From an uncultured Desulfobacter sp. (GTDB taxonomy: Bacteria > Desulfobacterota > Desulfobacteria > Desulfobacterales > Desulfobacteraceae), in assembly GCF_963665355.1 (NCBI RefSeq), contig NZ_OY762229.1:4278001-4342000 (forward strand): a stretch of 64,000 nucleotides of DNA. Direction: 5' to 3'. The notes below the pieces were generated by a model. The model was given only the letters and a program-made list of their open reading frames with translations, was not told the origin of the DNA and searched no databases. Below are positions 37,352 to 45,742 of this stretch, piece after piece (the stretch's first letter is position 1; each line of letters opens with the position of its first letter). The position numbers and the translations under genes are program-made.

Positions 37352-37612
37352 CTCCCTTTTATTTTCAGCGTCATTTATATCCTATTGGCCATGGAATTAG
37401 TAGTCATGGAATGAAGGCGCCCGGGCAATGAAAAAGATCTATAAATAAATTGCAAAAGTCCTCAATATCCTTTATCTCACTGACGATGCCGGAGAATCTG
37501 GTTTTAAGCGGGTTTTTATTGAACTGGTGCAACCGGAAAAAGTAACAGCCTAAAAACCGAGTTAACCCTTCAAGTCTCCGGGAACGGTTTGTCAATTGAA
37601 AAAGGAATTGCA

Positions 37613-38050
37613 ATGAAGCCTGAAATTAAAATCAGAGGATATCATACAGACCTGTATCAGCACGTGAACAATGCCAGGTATCTTGAATTTTTGGAAGAGG
37701 CAAGATGGCAGCTATTGGAAGAATATGTGGATCTTGACTCTTTCATGGAAAGGGGGTTTTTATTTTTTGTGGTCAACATCAATATCTCGTATAAGAGCCA
37801 GGCCAGGGTCAACGATGTGATTCGCATCCGGTCAGGGGTAGGCAAAATTGGAAATAAAAGCGCCGTGATCCGGCAGCAGATTGTCAACCAGGCCACAGGA
37901 CGGATCTGTGTGGATGCCGATGTCACCTTTGTCGTGTCTGACTTGAAAGGCAAATCTCTCAAGCTTGAAGGCGAGCTGCTTGAGATGTTAAACCGGATTC
38001 CGGTGCTTGAGCAATTGGGTGAACCTAAGGACTTGCCGGAGACAAAATAA
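37613..38050 (+). CDS. Hotdog-fold acyl-CoA thioesterase (4HBT / YbgC type)
   Basis: 145 residues from ATG 37613, which has AAAGGA seven bases upstream; the longer TTG reading has no support. TDLYQHVNNARYLEFLEEAR near residue 11 is the 4-hydroxybenzoyl-CoA thioesterase signature, with Asp and the HVNN active-site helix. INISYKSQARVNDVIRI follows. Enzymes of this type hydrolyse acyl-CoA thioesters. It lies 1.4 kb from oleC, so a link to lipid synthesis is possible but unproven. The next gene starts 19 bp later. Confidence 0.87.
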   Translation: MKPEIKIRGYHTDLYQHVNNARYLEFLEEARWQLLEEYVDLDSFMERGFLFFVVNINISYKSQARVNDVIRIRSGVGKIGNKSAVIRQQIVNQATGRICVDADVTFVVSDLKGKSLKLEGELLEMLNRIPVLEQLGEPKDLPETK

Positions 38051-38069
38051 CGGCGTTCAAGGAGATTGT

Positions 38070-38738
38070 ATGGCTGTCCCGGAAATGCATGTGGCATGGC
38101 ATGAACAGTTACTGGTCAAGACATTCATGAAAGAGAGTGCCGTCCTGCAGGACACGGCCTTTTGGGGGCTGGATTTCTACATGGGAGAAAAACCCGTTCA
38201 TTTTCCCCGGGTTCAGGTCCGGGTTGCCTATGATCAACACGCCATCGGCGTACACTTCCATGTCCGGGACCGGTATATCCGGGCCGTGGCCCGGCAGCAT
38301 CAGGATGAGGTGTACAAGGACAGCTGTGTGGAGTTCTTTTTTACACCCGGGTCAGATCCTGATGCCGGTTATTTCAATCTGGAGATGAACTGCGGGGGAA
38401 TCATGCTTTTTCATTTTCAGCCGGAACCCCGGAAAAACAGAATTATTGTTCCGGTGGACGTGTGTCAATCCATTCCCGTTGTACACACGCTTCCCGAAAT
38501 CGTTGACCCTGAAATAACAGAATCCCTGATCTGGGAAGTTGCCTATGCCATCCCTTTTGAGCTGCTTGAAACATACTGCCCTGTTGTAAAGCCCGTCCCG
38601 GGAGAGGTGTGGCGGGGCAATTTCTATAAATGCGGTGACGCCACCTCCCATCCCCACTGGCTGACCTGGGCACCAGTGGCTTATCCGGTTCCCAATTTCC
38701 ACTGTCCTGGATCCTTTGGCACACTAAGATTTTTGTAA
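38070..38738 (+). CDS. Carbohydrate-binding family 9-like protein
   Basis: 222 residues from ATG 38070, preceded by AAGGAG. The frame is open further upstream inside the thioesterase gene, but the ribosome site decides the start. The fold pattern is that of CBM9-like domains: VEFFFTPGSDPDAGYFNLEM and a final HWLTWAPVAYPVPNFH ending GSFGTLRF. No signal peptide is present, so it is probably cytoplasmic, unlike secreted xylanase CBM9 modules. Stand-alone proteins of this type are common but uncharacterised. It probably shares a transcript with the thioesterase. Confidence 0.78.
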   Translation: MAVPEMHVAWHEQLLVKTFMKESAVLQDTAFWGLDFYMGEKPVHFPRVQVRVAYDQHAIGVHFHVRDRYIRAVARQHQDEVYKDSCVEFFFTPGSDPDAGYFNLEMNCGGIMLFHFQPEPRKNRIIVPVDVCQSIPVVHTLPEIVDPEITESLIWEVAYAIPFELLETYCPVVKPVPGEVWRGNFYKCGDATSHPHWLTWAPVAYPVPNFHCPGSFGTLRFL

Positions 38739-38936
38739 TTTTTTTAAACTATCTTCTGACTTATGTCTGTTATGATTTTATGGATGACGACGCCCGGGGA
38801 TGCTGTGATTTCCGGCTGCCAGGAGCAGTGTGCAATGGAAAGGTCACACCCGCGGTTTTTCGCTTCGGCAAAAGCCTGAAGGGGCCTGCAAAATCCAGCA
38901 TTTCAAAGCCGGGGAACAGCAGGAAAACTATTTGTT

Positions 38937-39533
38937 TCATCCGGCCTCCTGTCCATATTTTTCAATGCTGTTAAGGATTTTGTCCACTGTGGTGATGCGT
39001 GCAAATCTGTTGTGCAGAACCACTTCAGTCCTGGACTGGATCTGTTCTACAGTCAGAGTTTCCCCTGTCACGGGGTGTGTCAGGGGAAAAGTCAGGGTGG
39101 CCTGGGTGATAAAGTCAACTTCAAATCCCAGGTCCGATGCCACCCGGGCCGTGGTTTCGCAGCATTGTTCCGTGCGGATGCCGCATATGGCCACCCGGGA
39201 AATGCCGTTGTGAACCAGCAGGGGCAAAAGGTGGGTGCCTATGAATGCGTTGTGCGCACGCTTGACAATCACAGGTTCTCCAGGCCGGTGTTCCAGAAAA
39301 TCCATCACCCGGAAAAAAGGTGAGTCCTGGGAAAATCCGGGATCATCATCCGTGTGCAGGATAAAGAATACAGGTCGCCCGTTTTTGCGGAATCCGTTCA
39401 CAAGGGCTTTAATGTTGTGTTCAAAATCTTCAGGTCCCCTGGATTGCCAGAAAACATCGCCCCTGGCTTTGAAAGATTCCTGGGCGTCAACCACAAGTAA
39501 CGCGATTTTTTTGTCCATTGGGTTTAAGGTCAT
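38937..39533 (-). CDS. Isochorismatase-like cysteine hydrolase
   Basis: A 198-residue protein (ATG 39518 is a possible internal start, MDKKIALLVVD). The Asp-Lys-Cys triad of the family is visible: LVVDAQESF (Asp), VKRAHNAFIGT (Lys) and the cysteine in VAICGIRTEQCCETTAR. The family includes nicotinamidase, isochorismatase and N-carbamoyl hydrolases; the substrate cannot be told. It stands alone on the minus strand. The 198 bp between it and the CBM9-like gene (convergent) contain no supported gene. Confidence 0.85.
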   Translation of the reverse strand: MTLNPMDKKIALLVVDAQESFKARGDVFWQSRGPEDFEHNIKALVNGFRKNGRPVFFILHTDDDPGFSQDSPFFRVMDFLEHRPGEPVIVKRAHNAFIGTHLLPLLVHNGISRVAICGIRTEQCCETTARVASDLGFEVDFITQATLTFPLTHPVTGETLTVEQIQSRTEVVLHNRFARITTVDKILNSIEKYGQEAG

Positions 39534-39640
39534 TTTATTTGCCTTTTAGTGATTAAGGGTTAAAAAATTATGTGCTTATTATAAAAGGTAAATAAAATTA
39601 TAAAAGGACTTTAAACGGACATTCCCGGCCATGTTTGGGG

Positions 39641-39940
39641 TTAGTTTTTATTCTCCGGTAAGGACGCCAGCACATCAACGGCGGCCAAACATATAGCCAT
39701 GGATGATTGGGCGTGTTCGGCTGAAAATACCTCTCCTTCCTTTAGAAATGTCGCCCGCCAGTTGGTTTCTATCAGGCTTTTGGGGCACATATCTTTTAAC
39801 TGAAACGTAAATCCTTTGGCTTCTATGATTGAGGCAAGCTGCATGGCTGCGTTAACGTTATATACGGCCTGATCGGGAACAGGCTCCTGGAGAAGCTGTT
39901 CAAGCTGTTCTTCTAACGTTTTAATCTCTGATCCGGACAT
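39641..39940 (-). CDS. Small hypothetical protein
   Basis: A 99-residue acidic protein I do not recognise. It has a predicted helical N-terminus (LEEQLEQLLQEPVPDQAVY) and no signal peptide, metal motif or membrane helix. The ATG has a GGAG about eight bases upstream. It stands alone, upstream of the isochorismatase-like gene on the same strand. It is probably real because the ribosome site is good and codon use matches its neighbours. Confidence 0.5.
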   Translation of the reverse strand: MSGSEIKTLEEQLEQLLQEPVPDQAVYNVNAAMQLASIIEAKGFTFQLKDMCPKSLIETNWRATFLKEGEVFSAEHAQSSMAICLAAVDVLASLPENKN

Positions 39941-40110
39941 TGTATTCTCCCATATTACAGTGTGTTAAATATCTCATAAGCATAAGGTGCTATCCGTTGT
40001 TTCATCCTTTTTCAAAAACAACTGAAGTGTACGCCGAATCCGGTGATTGTGAAAAGTAATTTTTTAAGGCTTTCCTAAGCAGAATCGTCAGTTTTTTTTT
40101 GGGGGGGGTA

Positions 40111-40152
40111 TAAAAACATTGGGGCCGGGTAGAACACTTCGGCCCCAATGTG
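40111..40152 (-). terminator. Rho-independent terminator after the dockerin-containing phosphoesterase gene
   Basis: Arms ACATTGGGGCCG (40116-40127) and CGGCCCCAATGT (40140-40151) form a perfect 12-bp stem with a 12-base loop. On the minus strand it is followed by TTTTTATA. It lies 30 bp past the stop codon. Confidence 0.8.
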
Positions 40153-40181
40153 TTGGTAACCATGTTTTACTGGTAACAGGT

Positions 40182-43127
40182 TTACAAGTATTTTTTCAAA
40201 AATCTACGCATATCTTTGATCGTAATGGTTCCATCGCCATCCAGGTCAGCAGCCGGGAACGTAGCAGCCGGCTGACGCAGATGAATTTGCAATATCTGCA
40301 GATCCGTTTTGTTCACCACACCGTCGCCATTGATATCTCCTTCCAGGCCGTCGGCAGGATCAATGGTATACAGGGTCGTGGTTCCGCTGATCTCATTGGA
40401 GACACCTAAAAGGGCATTGCCGGTGGGGCTGTCTGAAGCCGGAATAAACACAAGGCCTTCGGGAGCCAGATCGCCGGCCGTACCCGCAGCAACATTTCCT
40501 GAGAAATCCCGGTTGTTGATGTACTGGACAAATACGGGCGCGGCAGGTATGGTCACGTCATAGACCATGACGCCGCCAATGCGCTCCAGGCCGATAAAGG
40601 CATAGATGCGGTCATTGATGGTACCCACAGCGACACCTTCGGGTTCCGGACCCTTATCATCACTGCGGCTGTCAAAGGAATCATTTTCATCATTGTTGGA
40701 GTTAAATTGATCCGGCAGCATGGCCGCTGTGATCTGTTCGAGCTGATCCCCGCTGTCAAATACCTGCTCAAGACTTGTGCCTTTAACCCTGAAAATGGAA
40801 AAAGACCGCCCGCCATAGCAGTACAGGGCATCGTAATCGCCGTCACCGTCGGTATCGCCCATGGTGGTTGTGATGTTAAGCCTGCCCAGAGCCTTATTGT
40901 TCTGAAGATCATGGGCATTGGGAAAAATCGTGGTGTCAAGGGTGAGATCTTTGATCCTGGCTTCTTCTGAAAAGCCGTCATAATCCCTTGCATCTCCCTC
41001 ATTGGCGGTGATCAGATATGTGCTTCCGTCCACCTGAAAGGCTGCCACGGCATCGGGCTGGATCATCCCGTAAAGATTCCCGTAGGTTTGGATATTGACC
41101 CTGTCGTCTTTGTTGCTGGCATCAAGTCCGTTTCCTGCCGCACTGTAATCCTTATAGGGCAGGGCAGCGATATTGGTGATTTCCTGTTTTGAAATATCCA
41201 GTATGGCCATGGCGTTGTTTTCCTGGCATGTAATCCAGGCCGTGGTGCTGTCCGGGGATACGGCAATATATTCAGGTTCGAGATCCATGGCCACTGAAGC
41301 CCCTGGGCCAAAAATCCTGACACCGGCGGCCGTCAGGGACTCTTTCCGGCCATTAAATGCTGAAAAGCCTTTGGTGACGGCTGTTGCATTTTCCACCCCG
41401 TTGCTTAAATCAACTATGGTGACAGATCCTTCTGGGTCAATGCTATAATCATCGTTGGGCTCCCCTTCATTGGCAGACAGAACTTTGGTACCATCGGGGG
41501 TAAAGGTAACCATATCAGGCAGAGCGCCTGCAGCAACCTGGTTCAACTCAACGCCATTGGTGTCAAAAAATACTATTTTTCCGGGATTCTGCTTGGGATC
41601 TGCTTCAATGGCGGCAGCCAGAATACCATTTTTAACGGCAACGCTGTTTACCCCGCCACCGTAGCTTGACAGATCAATGGAAAATAACAGCTTTGGGGAA
41701 GAAGGGGTGGAGGCGTCTATGACGTCAATGGTATTGGCACTGGCATTGGAGACAAAAAGCCTTTGGGAGTCAGGGTCATAGGTCAGGATTTCAGCGGCTC
41801 CTTCTCCATAACTTGAGGTATAGGTGCCGGCCACTGACAGCTCAATTTCGTTGGCAAAATCAAGAAAAGCATAATTGTCAGCCGGGGGCAGGTCTGTCCA
41901 CAGAAAATAAAGTACATACCCCAGCTGCTGGGTGGCGGCGTTGGACATCAGGCCGGCAATGATTTCCAGGGTTGCATCGTCGGCACTCTCGTCGCCGGCG
42001 TAATGGGCGCAAAAGGCCCGGGCTACCAGGGGGGCTGCCATTGCGGCCGTATCCTCGGAAACGCCAAACATGGTGTCAAGCATGTTCGTGGCAATGGTCA
42101 CAAGCCCGTTGTAAAGGTACTGCCGGGCATACTCCTGAAAACAGAGAGTTCCGGTGTCATAGTTTATTTTTTGGACAAACTCGGTGTGGATGGCGGCCTT
42201 GTTATCCATCAGGGTGACAATCCTGTAGGGGGAGGGATAGGTAACAAGGGATCCGGTTTCAATGTCATAAAGTGTAGGCCCGCCATTGACAGGGCTGGTT
42301 TCGGTAATGTCGTTGGCATGGTAATGACCGGTAAAGACAAATTTCATACCGGCACTGGCCAGGGTGCAGGATACCTGCTCCCGGTCATCCACAACATATT
42401 CTCCGAAAATTTCAGCCTGGCCGGTGTAATGTTCGGTAACACCATGGTGCATGAACCCGATCACCTGTTTGCCGAGGCTTTTGGCTTCAGCCATTTTTTC
42501 CAGAATCCAGGTCATGGTCTCTTCCCGAACGGCTCCGCTGGTTTCCGGTGACCCGTCGGAGATATTATTTTCGTATTTGCAGGAATCAATGGCGAAGAGC
42601 CAGATGCCTTCCACCGGTTCTGCAATGTAGCTTAGTGATGCCGGATCCCGGTAAATTGCCTCATCATAACCGCATGCCCCGTAGATGGATGCAAAGGTTT
42701 CCGGAGAAACATTCTCCACCGGCGTGGTGACGGAACCGGAAAAGGATACGGCATGGGGGTTGTTGACATCGTGGTTGCCCGGGGCAACATACACTTTGAC
42801 ACCGGCCTTTTCGAGTACGGCAAGGTAGCCGGCAAATTTCTGGTGACTGGTTAGCGCTCCGTCCTTGGTCAAGTCTCCCGGTATGATCAGAAAATCCGGT
42901 CTCTTGGCTTTAATGGCTTTTATGGCGGAAACCAGAATAGCTTCGGATTCCCTTAGCATTTTTCTGTCCGAGGCCAGATAGGTTTCAAAGGCAGTGCCCT
43001 GGGTGCCTAAAGCCGTGTCATAGAAATGGGGGTCACTGAACACTGCAAAGCTGGCACCCACAGCCCAGACCGACTGGGCAGACATACAGGCAAAGAATGC
43101 AAGTGCGGCGATGGATTTTTTCAACAT
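40182..43127 (-). CDS. Secreted metallophosphoesterase / choice-of-anchor-I protein with C-terminal dockerin
   Basis: 981 residues from ATG 43127 (GGAAAAG upstream). An earlier in-frame ATG at 43181 lies inside repeat copy 3. A signal peptide covers about 1-22 (LKKSIAALAFFACMSAQSVWA). The calcineurin-type phosphoesterase domain (about 25-320) shows FSDPHF, IPGDLTKDG, APGNHD, MHHG and GHYHAND, the full di-metal set. A beta-propeller-like choice-of-anchor I region follows (about 430-900; GALPDMVTFTPDG, ANEGEPNDD, GPEPEGVAVG). The end is a type I dockerin: GDINGDGVVNKTDLQILQ and ADLDGDGTITIKDMRRFL, two calcium loops. The upstream gene on the same strand encodes a cohesin-like protein, so the pair may assemble on the cell surface. 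Confidence 0.85.
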   Translation of the reverse strand: MLKKSIAALAFFACMSAQSVWAVGASFAVFSDPHFYDTALGTQGTAFETYLASDRKMLRESEAILVSAIKAIKAKRPDFLIIPGDLTKDGALTSHQKFAGYLAVLEKAGVKVYVAPGNHDVNNPHAVSFSGSVTTPVENVSPETFASIYGACGYDEAIYRDPASLSYIAEPVEGIWLFAIDSCKYENNISDGSPETSGAVREETMTWILEKMAEAKSLGKQVIGFMHHGVTEHYTGQAEIFGEYVVDDREQVSCTLASAGMKFVFTGHYHANDITETSPVNGGPTLYDIETGSLVTYPSPYRIVTLMDNKAAIHTEFVQKINYDTGTLCFQEYARQYLYNGLVTIATNMLDTMFGVSEDTAAMAAPLVARAFCAHYAGDESADDATLEIIAGLMSNAATQQLGYVLYFLWTDLPPADNYAFLDFANEIELSVAGTYTSSYGEGAAEILTYDPDSQRLFVSNASANTIDVIDASTPSSPKLLFSIDLSSYGGGVNSVAVKNGILAAAIEADPKQNPGKIVFFDTNGVELNQVAAGALPDMVTFTPDGTKVLSANEGEPNDDYSIDPEGSVTIVDLSNGVENATAVTKGFSAFNGRKESLTAAGVRIFGPGASVAMDLEPEYIAVSPDSTTAWITCQENNAMAILDISKQEITNIAALPYKDYSAAGNGLDASNKDDRVNIQTYGNLYGMIQPDAVAAFQVDGSTYLITANEGDARDYDGFSEEARIKDLTLDTTIFPNAHDLQNNKALGRLNITTTMGDTDGDGDYDALYCYGGRSFSIFRVKGTSLEQVFDSGDQLEQITAAMLPDQFNSNNDENDSFDSRSDDKGPEPEGVAVGTINDRIYAFIGLERIGGVMVYDVTIPAAPVFVQYINNRDFSGNVAAGTAGDLAPEGLVFIPASDSPTGNALLGVSNEISGTTTLYTIDPADGLEGDINGDGVVNKTDLQILQIHLRQPAATFPAADLDGDGTITIKDMRRFLKKYL

Positions 43128-43140
43128 GAGTTCTTTTCCT

Positions 43141-43238
43141 TTTTTATATGAAAGACTGGGTAAGTTACTCAGATTCTTCAAGCTTTGTTGTGGGCTGAGC
43201 CTGGCAGCTGATATGTCAGGTCAGCCCATGGCTGTTAG
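43141..43238 (+). repeat. Two-hairpin dispersed repeat, copy 3
   Basis: Lies between the cohesin-like and dockerin-containing genes. Its last GTTAG contains the TTA that is the TAA stop codon (minus strand) of the cohesin-like gene. Hairpin B is fully paired (TGGGCTGA...TCAGCCCA). Hairpin A carries two mismatches in its 3' arm. Confidence 0.87.
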
Positions 43239-43798
43239 TTTCTGTTTTTTCGGCCAAAGCCCATCAGGCCGCCCAAAAGGCCGGACACCATGAGGAAAAG
43301 GGTGGAAGGTTCCGGAACTGCACTGGCAGTGTTGCAGATGGCAGTGATGCTGGTGCCGTTCACAGTGAAGGCAATGTCATTATCGAGTTCATCTGCCAGA
43401 TCTAAATAGGAAATGTTGATGCCGGACAACGCATCTTCCTCACTGGATTCAAAAGTAATGGTGGCCAGCAGGAACGCATCGGATTGGAAAGAAAAATCAT
43501 CCAGGTAGGAAATTTCACACAGGTTAAATGTCCCAATTTCATAATCTTCCATACTAAAGTCTTCGGCGTAGGGATTCACGCCCTCTAAACGGCCCAGTTG
43601 TGTACCCAGCGTATAAGATACCACTGACAAATCAGCGGCGTTATATTCGACATCAAGATTAAACCCTGCCAGATCACAGGTTTCCAGGCCTGAGATGGAG
43701 ATATCCACTGTGTATTGGGTGGCAAAAGCAGAAGTACTCCAAAAAATGACAACCGACAGGCAGAACATAACAGCAGGGATTTTTTTTACTGATAACAT
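43235..43798 (-). CDS. Cohesin-like PEP-CTERM protein
   Basis: A 187-residue exported protein. Signal peptide about 1-26 (VMFCLSVVIFWSTSAFA). Residues about 28-150 form a beta-rich domain with the opening YTVDISISG, the strand AGFNLDVEYN and the ending ATITFES, a pattern resembling cohesin domains. The C-terminus VPEPSTLFLMVSGLLGG then MGFGRKNRN is a PEP-CTERM signal: PEP motif, hydrophobic helix, basic tail. Such proteins are cut and anchored by an exosortase; no exosortase gene is in the window. The dockerin-bearing phosphoesterase gene follows on the same strand. The cohesin call is from pattern only. Confidence 0.75.
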   Translation of the reverse strand: MLSVKKIPAVMFCLSVVIFWSTSAFATQYTVDISISGLETCDLAGFNLDVEYNAADLSVVSYTLGTQLGRLEGVNPYAEDFSMEDYEIGTFNLCEISYLDDFSFQSDAFLLATITFESSEEDALSGINISYLDLADELDNDIAFTVNGTSITAICNTASAVPEPSTLFLMVSGLLGGLMGFGRKNRN

Positions 43799-43970
43799 AC
43801 TATTTTCCTTTCTTTTCTATAAATTTACCTTCTTCTTTTCGCTCTTATAATTACCGTCTAAGAGCGCTGCAAAATACTTCCACCGCTCTTCTATACGAAG
43901 TTCATTCGGGATGGGTTAGCAGGGCGTTAAAGTTTTATAATCTGTTTAAAAAGTCATAACCCCTTTGTAC

Positions 43971-44000
43971 TTGCAGTGGAAAAACTTCAGGATTTATAGT
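43971..44000 (+). promoter_or_regulatory. Candidate sigma-70 promoter for the pst operon
   Basis: TTGCAG (43971-43976), 18-bp spacer, TATAGT (43995-44000), 57 bp before pstS. No Pho-box consensus is seen upstream, so PhoB control is not supported by the sequence. Confidence 0.4.
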
Positions 44001-44057
44001 ATTTATTCATTGTTTTAATAATAATTTCAGTTTCCAATAAAAATTTGAGGAGAAAAA

Positions 44058-44894
44058 ATGAAACAGGTGTTTAAACTGTACTCATGGTTCATTGTTTTAT
44101 CGATTATTTCGTTTGCCGCAGGAACGTTATGTGCTTCTGAACTCGACGCATTCAAGGGTGAAACAGGGGTGTTGCGCATTGCAGGCGGCACAGCCCATAT
44201 TCCAGTCATGAAAGAAGCGGCCAAAAGGATCATGGAGAGTAATCCTGGTATCCAGATTACCATTGCAGGCGGCGGGTCCGGTGCCGGAATCAAGCAGGTG
44301 GGAGAGGGCCTTGTGGACATTGGCAACTCCGGTCGTAAGCCCACGGATGAAGAAGTTTCAAAATATAATCTGAGCATGTACAAATGGGCCATTGACGGCG
44401 TGGGAACGGTGGTTCATCCGTCAAATCCTGTGAAGGCGCTATCCGGCAGGCAGCTTATGGATATCTATGCCGGAAAAATTACAAACTGGAAGGAACTTGG
44501 CGGTGAAGACCGGACCATCAATATTTATACAAGGGACAAATCTTCCGGCACCCGGGAAGTATTCTGGAAAAAAGCCCTGGCCAAGGGAGATATTTCCCAG
44601 AAAGCTAATTTTGTGGCTTCCAACGGTGCCATGAAGGCGGCAGTTACCAACGATCCCTATGCCATTGGGTATGTCTCCGTGGGCTATATGGATGAAACGG
44701 TTGCTCCCATTGCCCTGGACGGGGTTATTCCCACCCTGAAGACGGTTCAGTCCGGCGAATACAAAGTGGCCAGAGGCCTTTTCAGCAATACCAAAGGCGA
44801 ATACACAGGCCTTGCCAAAAAACTGATCACCTACCTGCTCAGCCCCGAAGGCCAGAAGATAGTTTCTGAACAGGGTTTTATTCCTGTTAACTGA
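44058..44894 (+). CDS. pstS: Phosphate ABC transporter substrate-binding protein (PstS family)
   Basis: A 278-residue protein with a signal peptide (about 1-26, LSIISFAAGTLCAS). GGGSGAGIKQVGEGLVDIGN near residue 73 and the phosphate-contacting RDKSSGTREVFWKKAL near 158 are PstS hallmarks. AIGYVSVGYMDE and the C-terminal YLLSPEGQKIVSEQGFIPV complete the fold. GAGGAG precedes the ATG. Its stop overlaps the pstC start (CTGATG). Related binding proteins for other oxyanions exist, but the following permease and ATPase genes fit phosphate. Confidence 0.92.
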   Translation: MKQVFKLYSWFIVLSIISFAAGTLCASELDAFKGETGVLRIAGGTAHIPVMKEAAKRIMESNPGIQITIAGGGSGAGIKQVGEGLVDIGNSGRKPTDEEVSKYNLSMYKWAIDGVGTVVHPSNPVKALSGRQLMDIYAGKITNWKELGGEDRTINIYTRDKSSGTREVFWKKALAKGDISQKANFVASNGAMKAAVTNDPYAIGYVSVGYMDETVAPIALDGVIPTLKTVQSGEYKVARGLFSNTKGEYTGLAKKLITYLLSPEGQKIVSEQGFIPVN

Positions 44895-45742
44895 TGTCGT
44901 TGACGGATAAATGTGCACCGGCTGTCTTTGCCGGTGCATCTTTTTTATGCGCGGCTGTCACCCTGTGTGTTTTAGGGTTTATGGTGGCCTTAAGCCTGCC
45001 TGTCCTTAAAAGCGGGATGCTCTGGGGCGTTTTGACCGACTCGTGGTCTCCGGACCATGGCCGGTTCGGCATTCTGGCCATGATTGCAGGCACCTTTTAT
45101 ATCGCAGCATTCAGTCTTGTGATCAGTTTTCCCATCAGCCTTGGCTGTTCATTCTTCATGCAGATTACACATAAAGGACAGGCAGGACGACTGCTTAAAA
45201 AATTTGTTCAGTTCATGACCGCCATTCCCACTGTGATTTACGGGTTTGTGGGGGTGTTTCTGCTGGTTCCCCTTGTCCGGAACCTTTTTTCCCATGGATC
45301 AGGTATGTGCATATTATCTGCCGGAACTATGCTTGGCCTGCTGATTTCCCCCACCATGATCCTGTTCTTTTCGTCAAGCTTTGAACAGGTTCCTAAGATG
45401 TACACCGATGCTGTGGATTCCCTTGGCGCCACCCCTTTTCAAAAACTGTTTTATGTTATTTTACCCCAGGCATGGCCCGGGGTTTTGACCGGCTTGATTC
45501 TTGCCTTTGGCCGGGCCATGGGGGATACCCTGGTGGCCCTGATGCTCAGCGGGAACAGTGTCATGCTTCCCTCATGCGTCCTGGACTCGGCCAGGACACT
45601 GACCGCCCATATTGCCATGATCATTGCTGCGGATTTTGACAGTATTGAATTTACGACCATATTTGTCAGCGGCGCTGTTCTCTATATAGTGACAGGAATA
45701 GGGATTCTTTTGGCCCGCATTTCCGGCCGGGGGGTAAAATAG
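44894..45742 (+). CDS. pstC: Phosphate ABC transporter permease PstC
   Basis: A 282-residue inner-membrane protein with about six transmembrane segments. TAIPTVIYGFVGVFLLVPLV is the PstC-type segment, and YTDAVDSLGATPFQKLFYVI is the EAA loop that contacts the ATPase. The start overlaps the pstS stop and its own stop overlaps the pstA start (TAGTG), showing a tightly coupled operon. Confidence 0.92.
   Translation: MSLTDKCAPAVFAGASFLCAAVTLCVLGFMVALSLPVLKSGMLWGVLTDSWSPDHGRFGILAMIAGTFYIAAFSLVISFPISLGCSFFMQITHKGQAGRLLKKFVQFMTAIPTVIYGFVGVFLLVPLVRNLFSHGSGMCILSAGTMLGLLISPTMILFFSSSFEQVPKMYTDAVDSLGATPFQKLFYVILPQAWPGVLTGLILAFGRAMGDTLVALMLSGNSVMLPSCVLDSARTLTAHIAMIIAADFDSIEFTTIFVSGAVLYIVTGIGILLARISGRGVK

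Noticed and set aside
38780-38974. 64-codon plus-strand frame after the CBM9-like gene
   Set aside because: It has no ribosome site, overlaps the end of the isochorismatase-like gene antisense and has no recognisable features.
41972-42551. 182-codon plus-strand frame opposite the phosphoesterase gene
   Set aside because: Antisense shadow of a well-supported coding region; no ribosome site and no domain.
43128-43181. Earlier start for the dockerin-containing phosphoesterase
   Set aside because: It lies inside repeat copy 3 and would place 18 polar residues before an obvious signal peptide.
43801-44057. Pho box upstream of pstS
   Set aside because: No direct repeat resembling CTGTCAT with the expected spacing was found.
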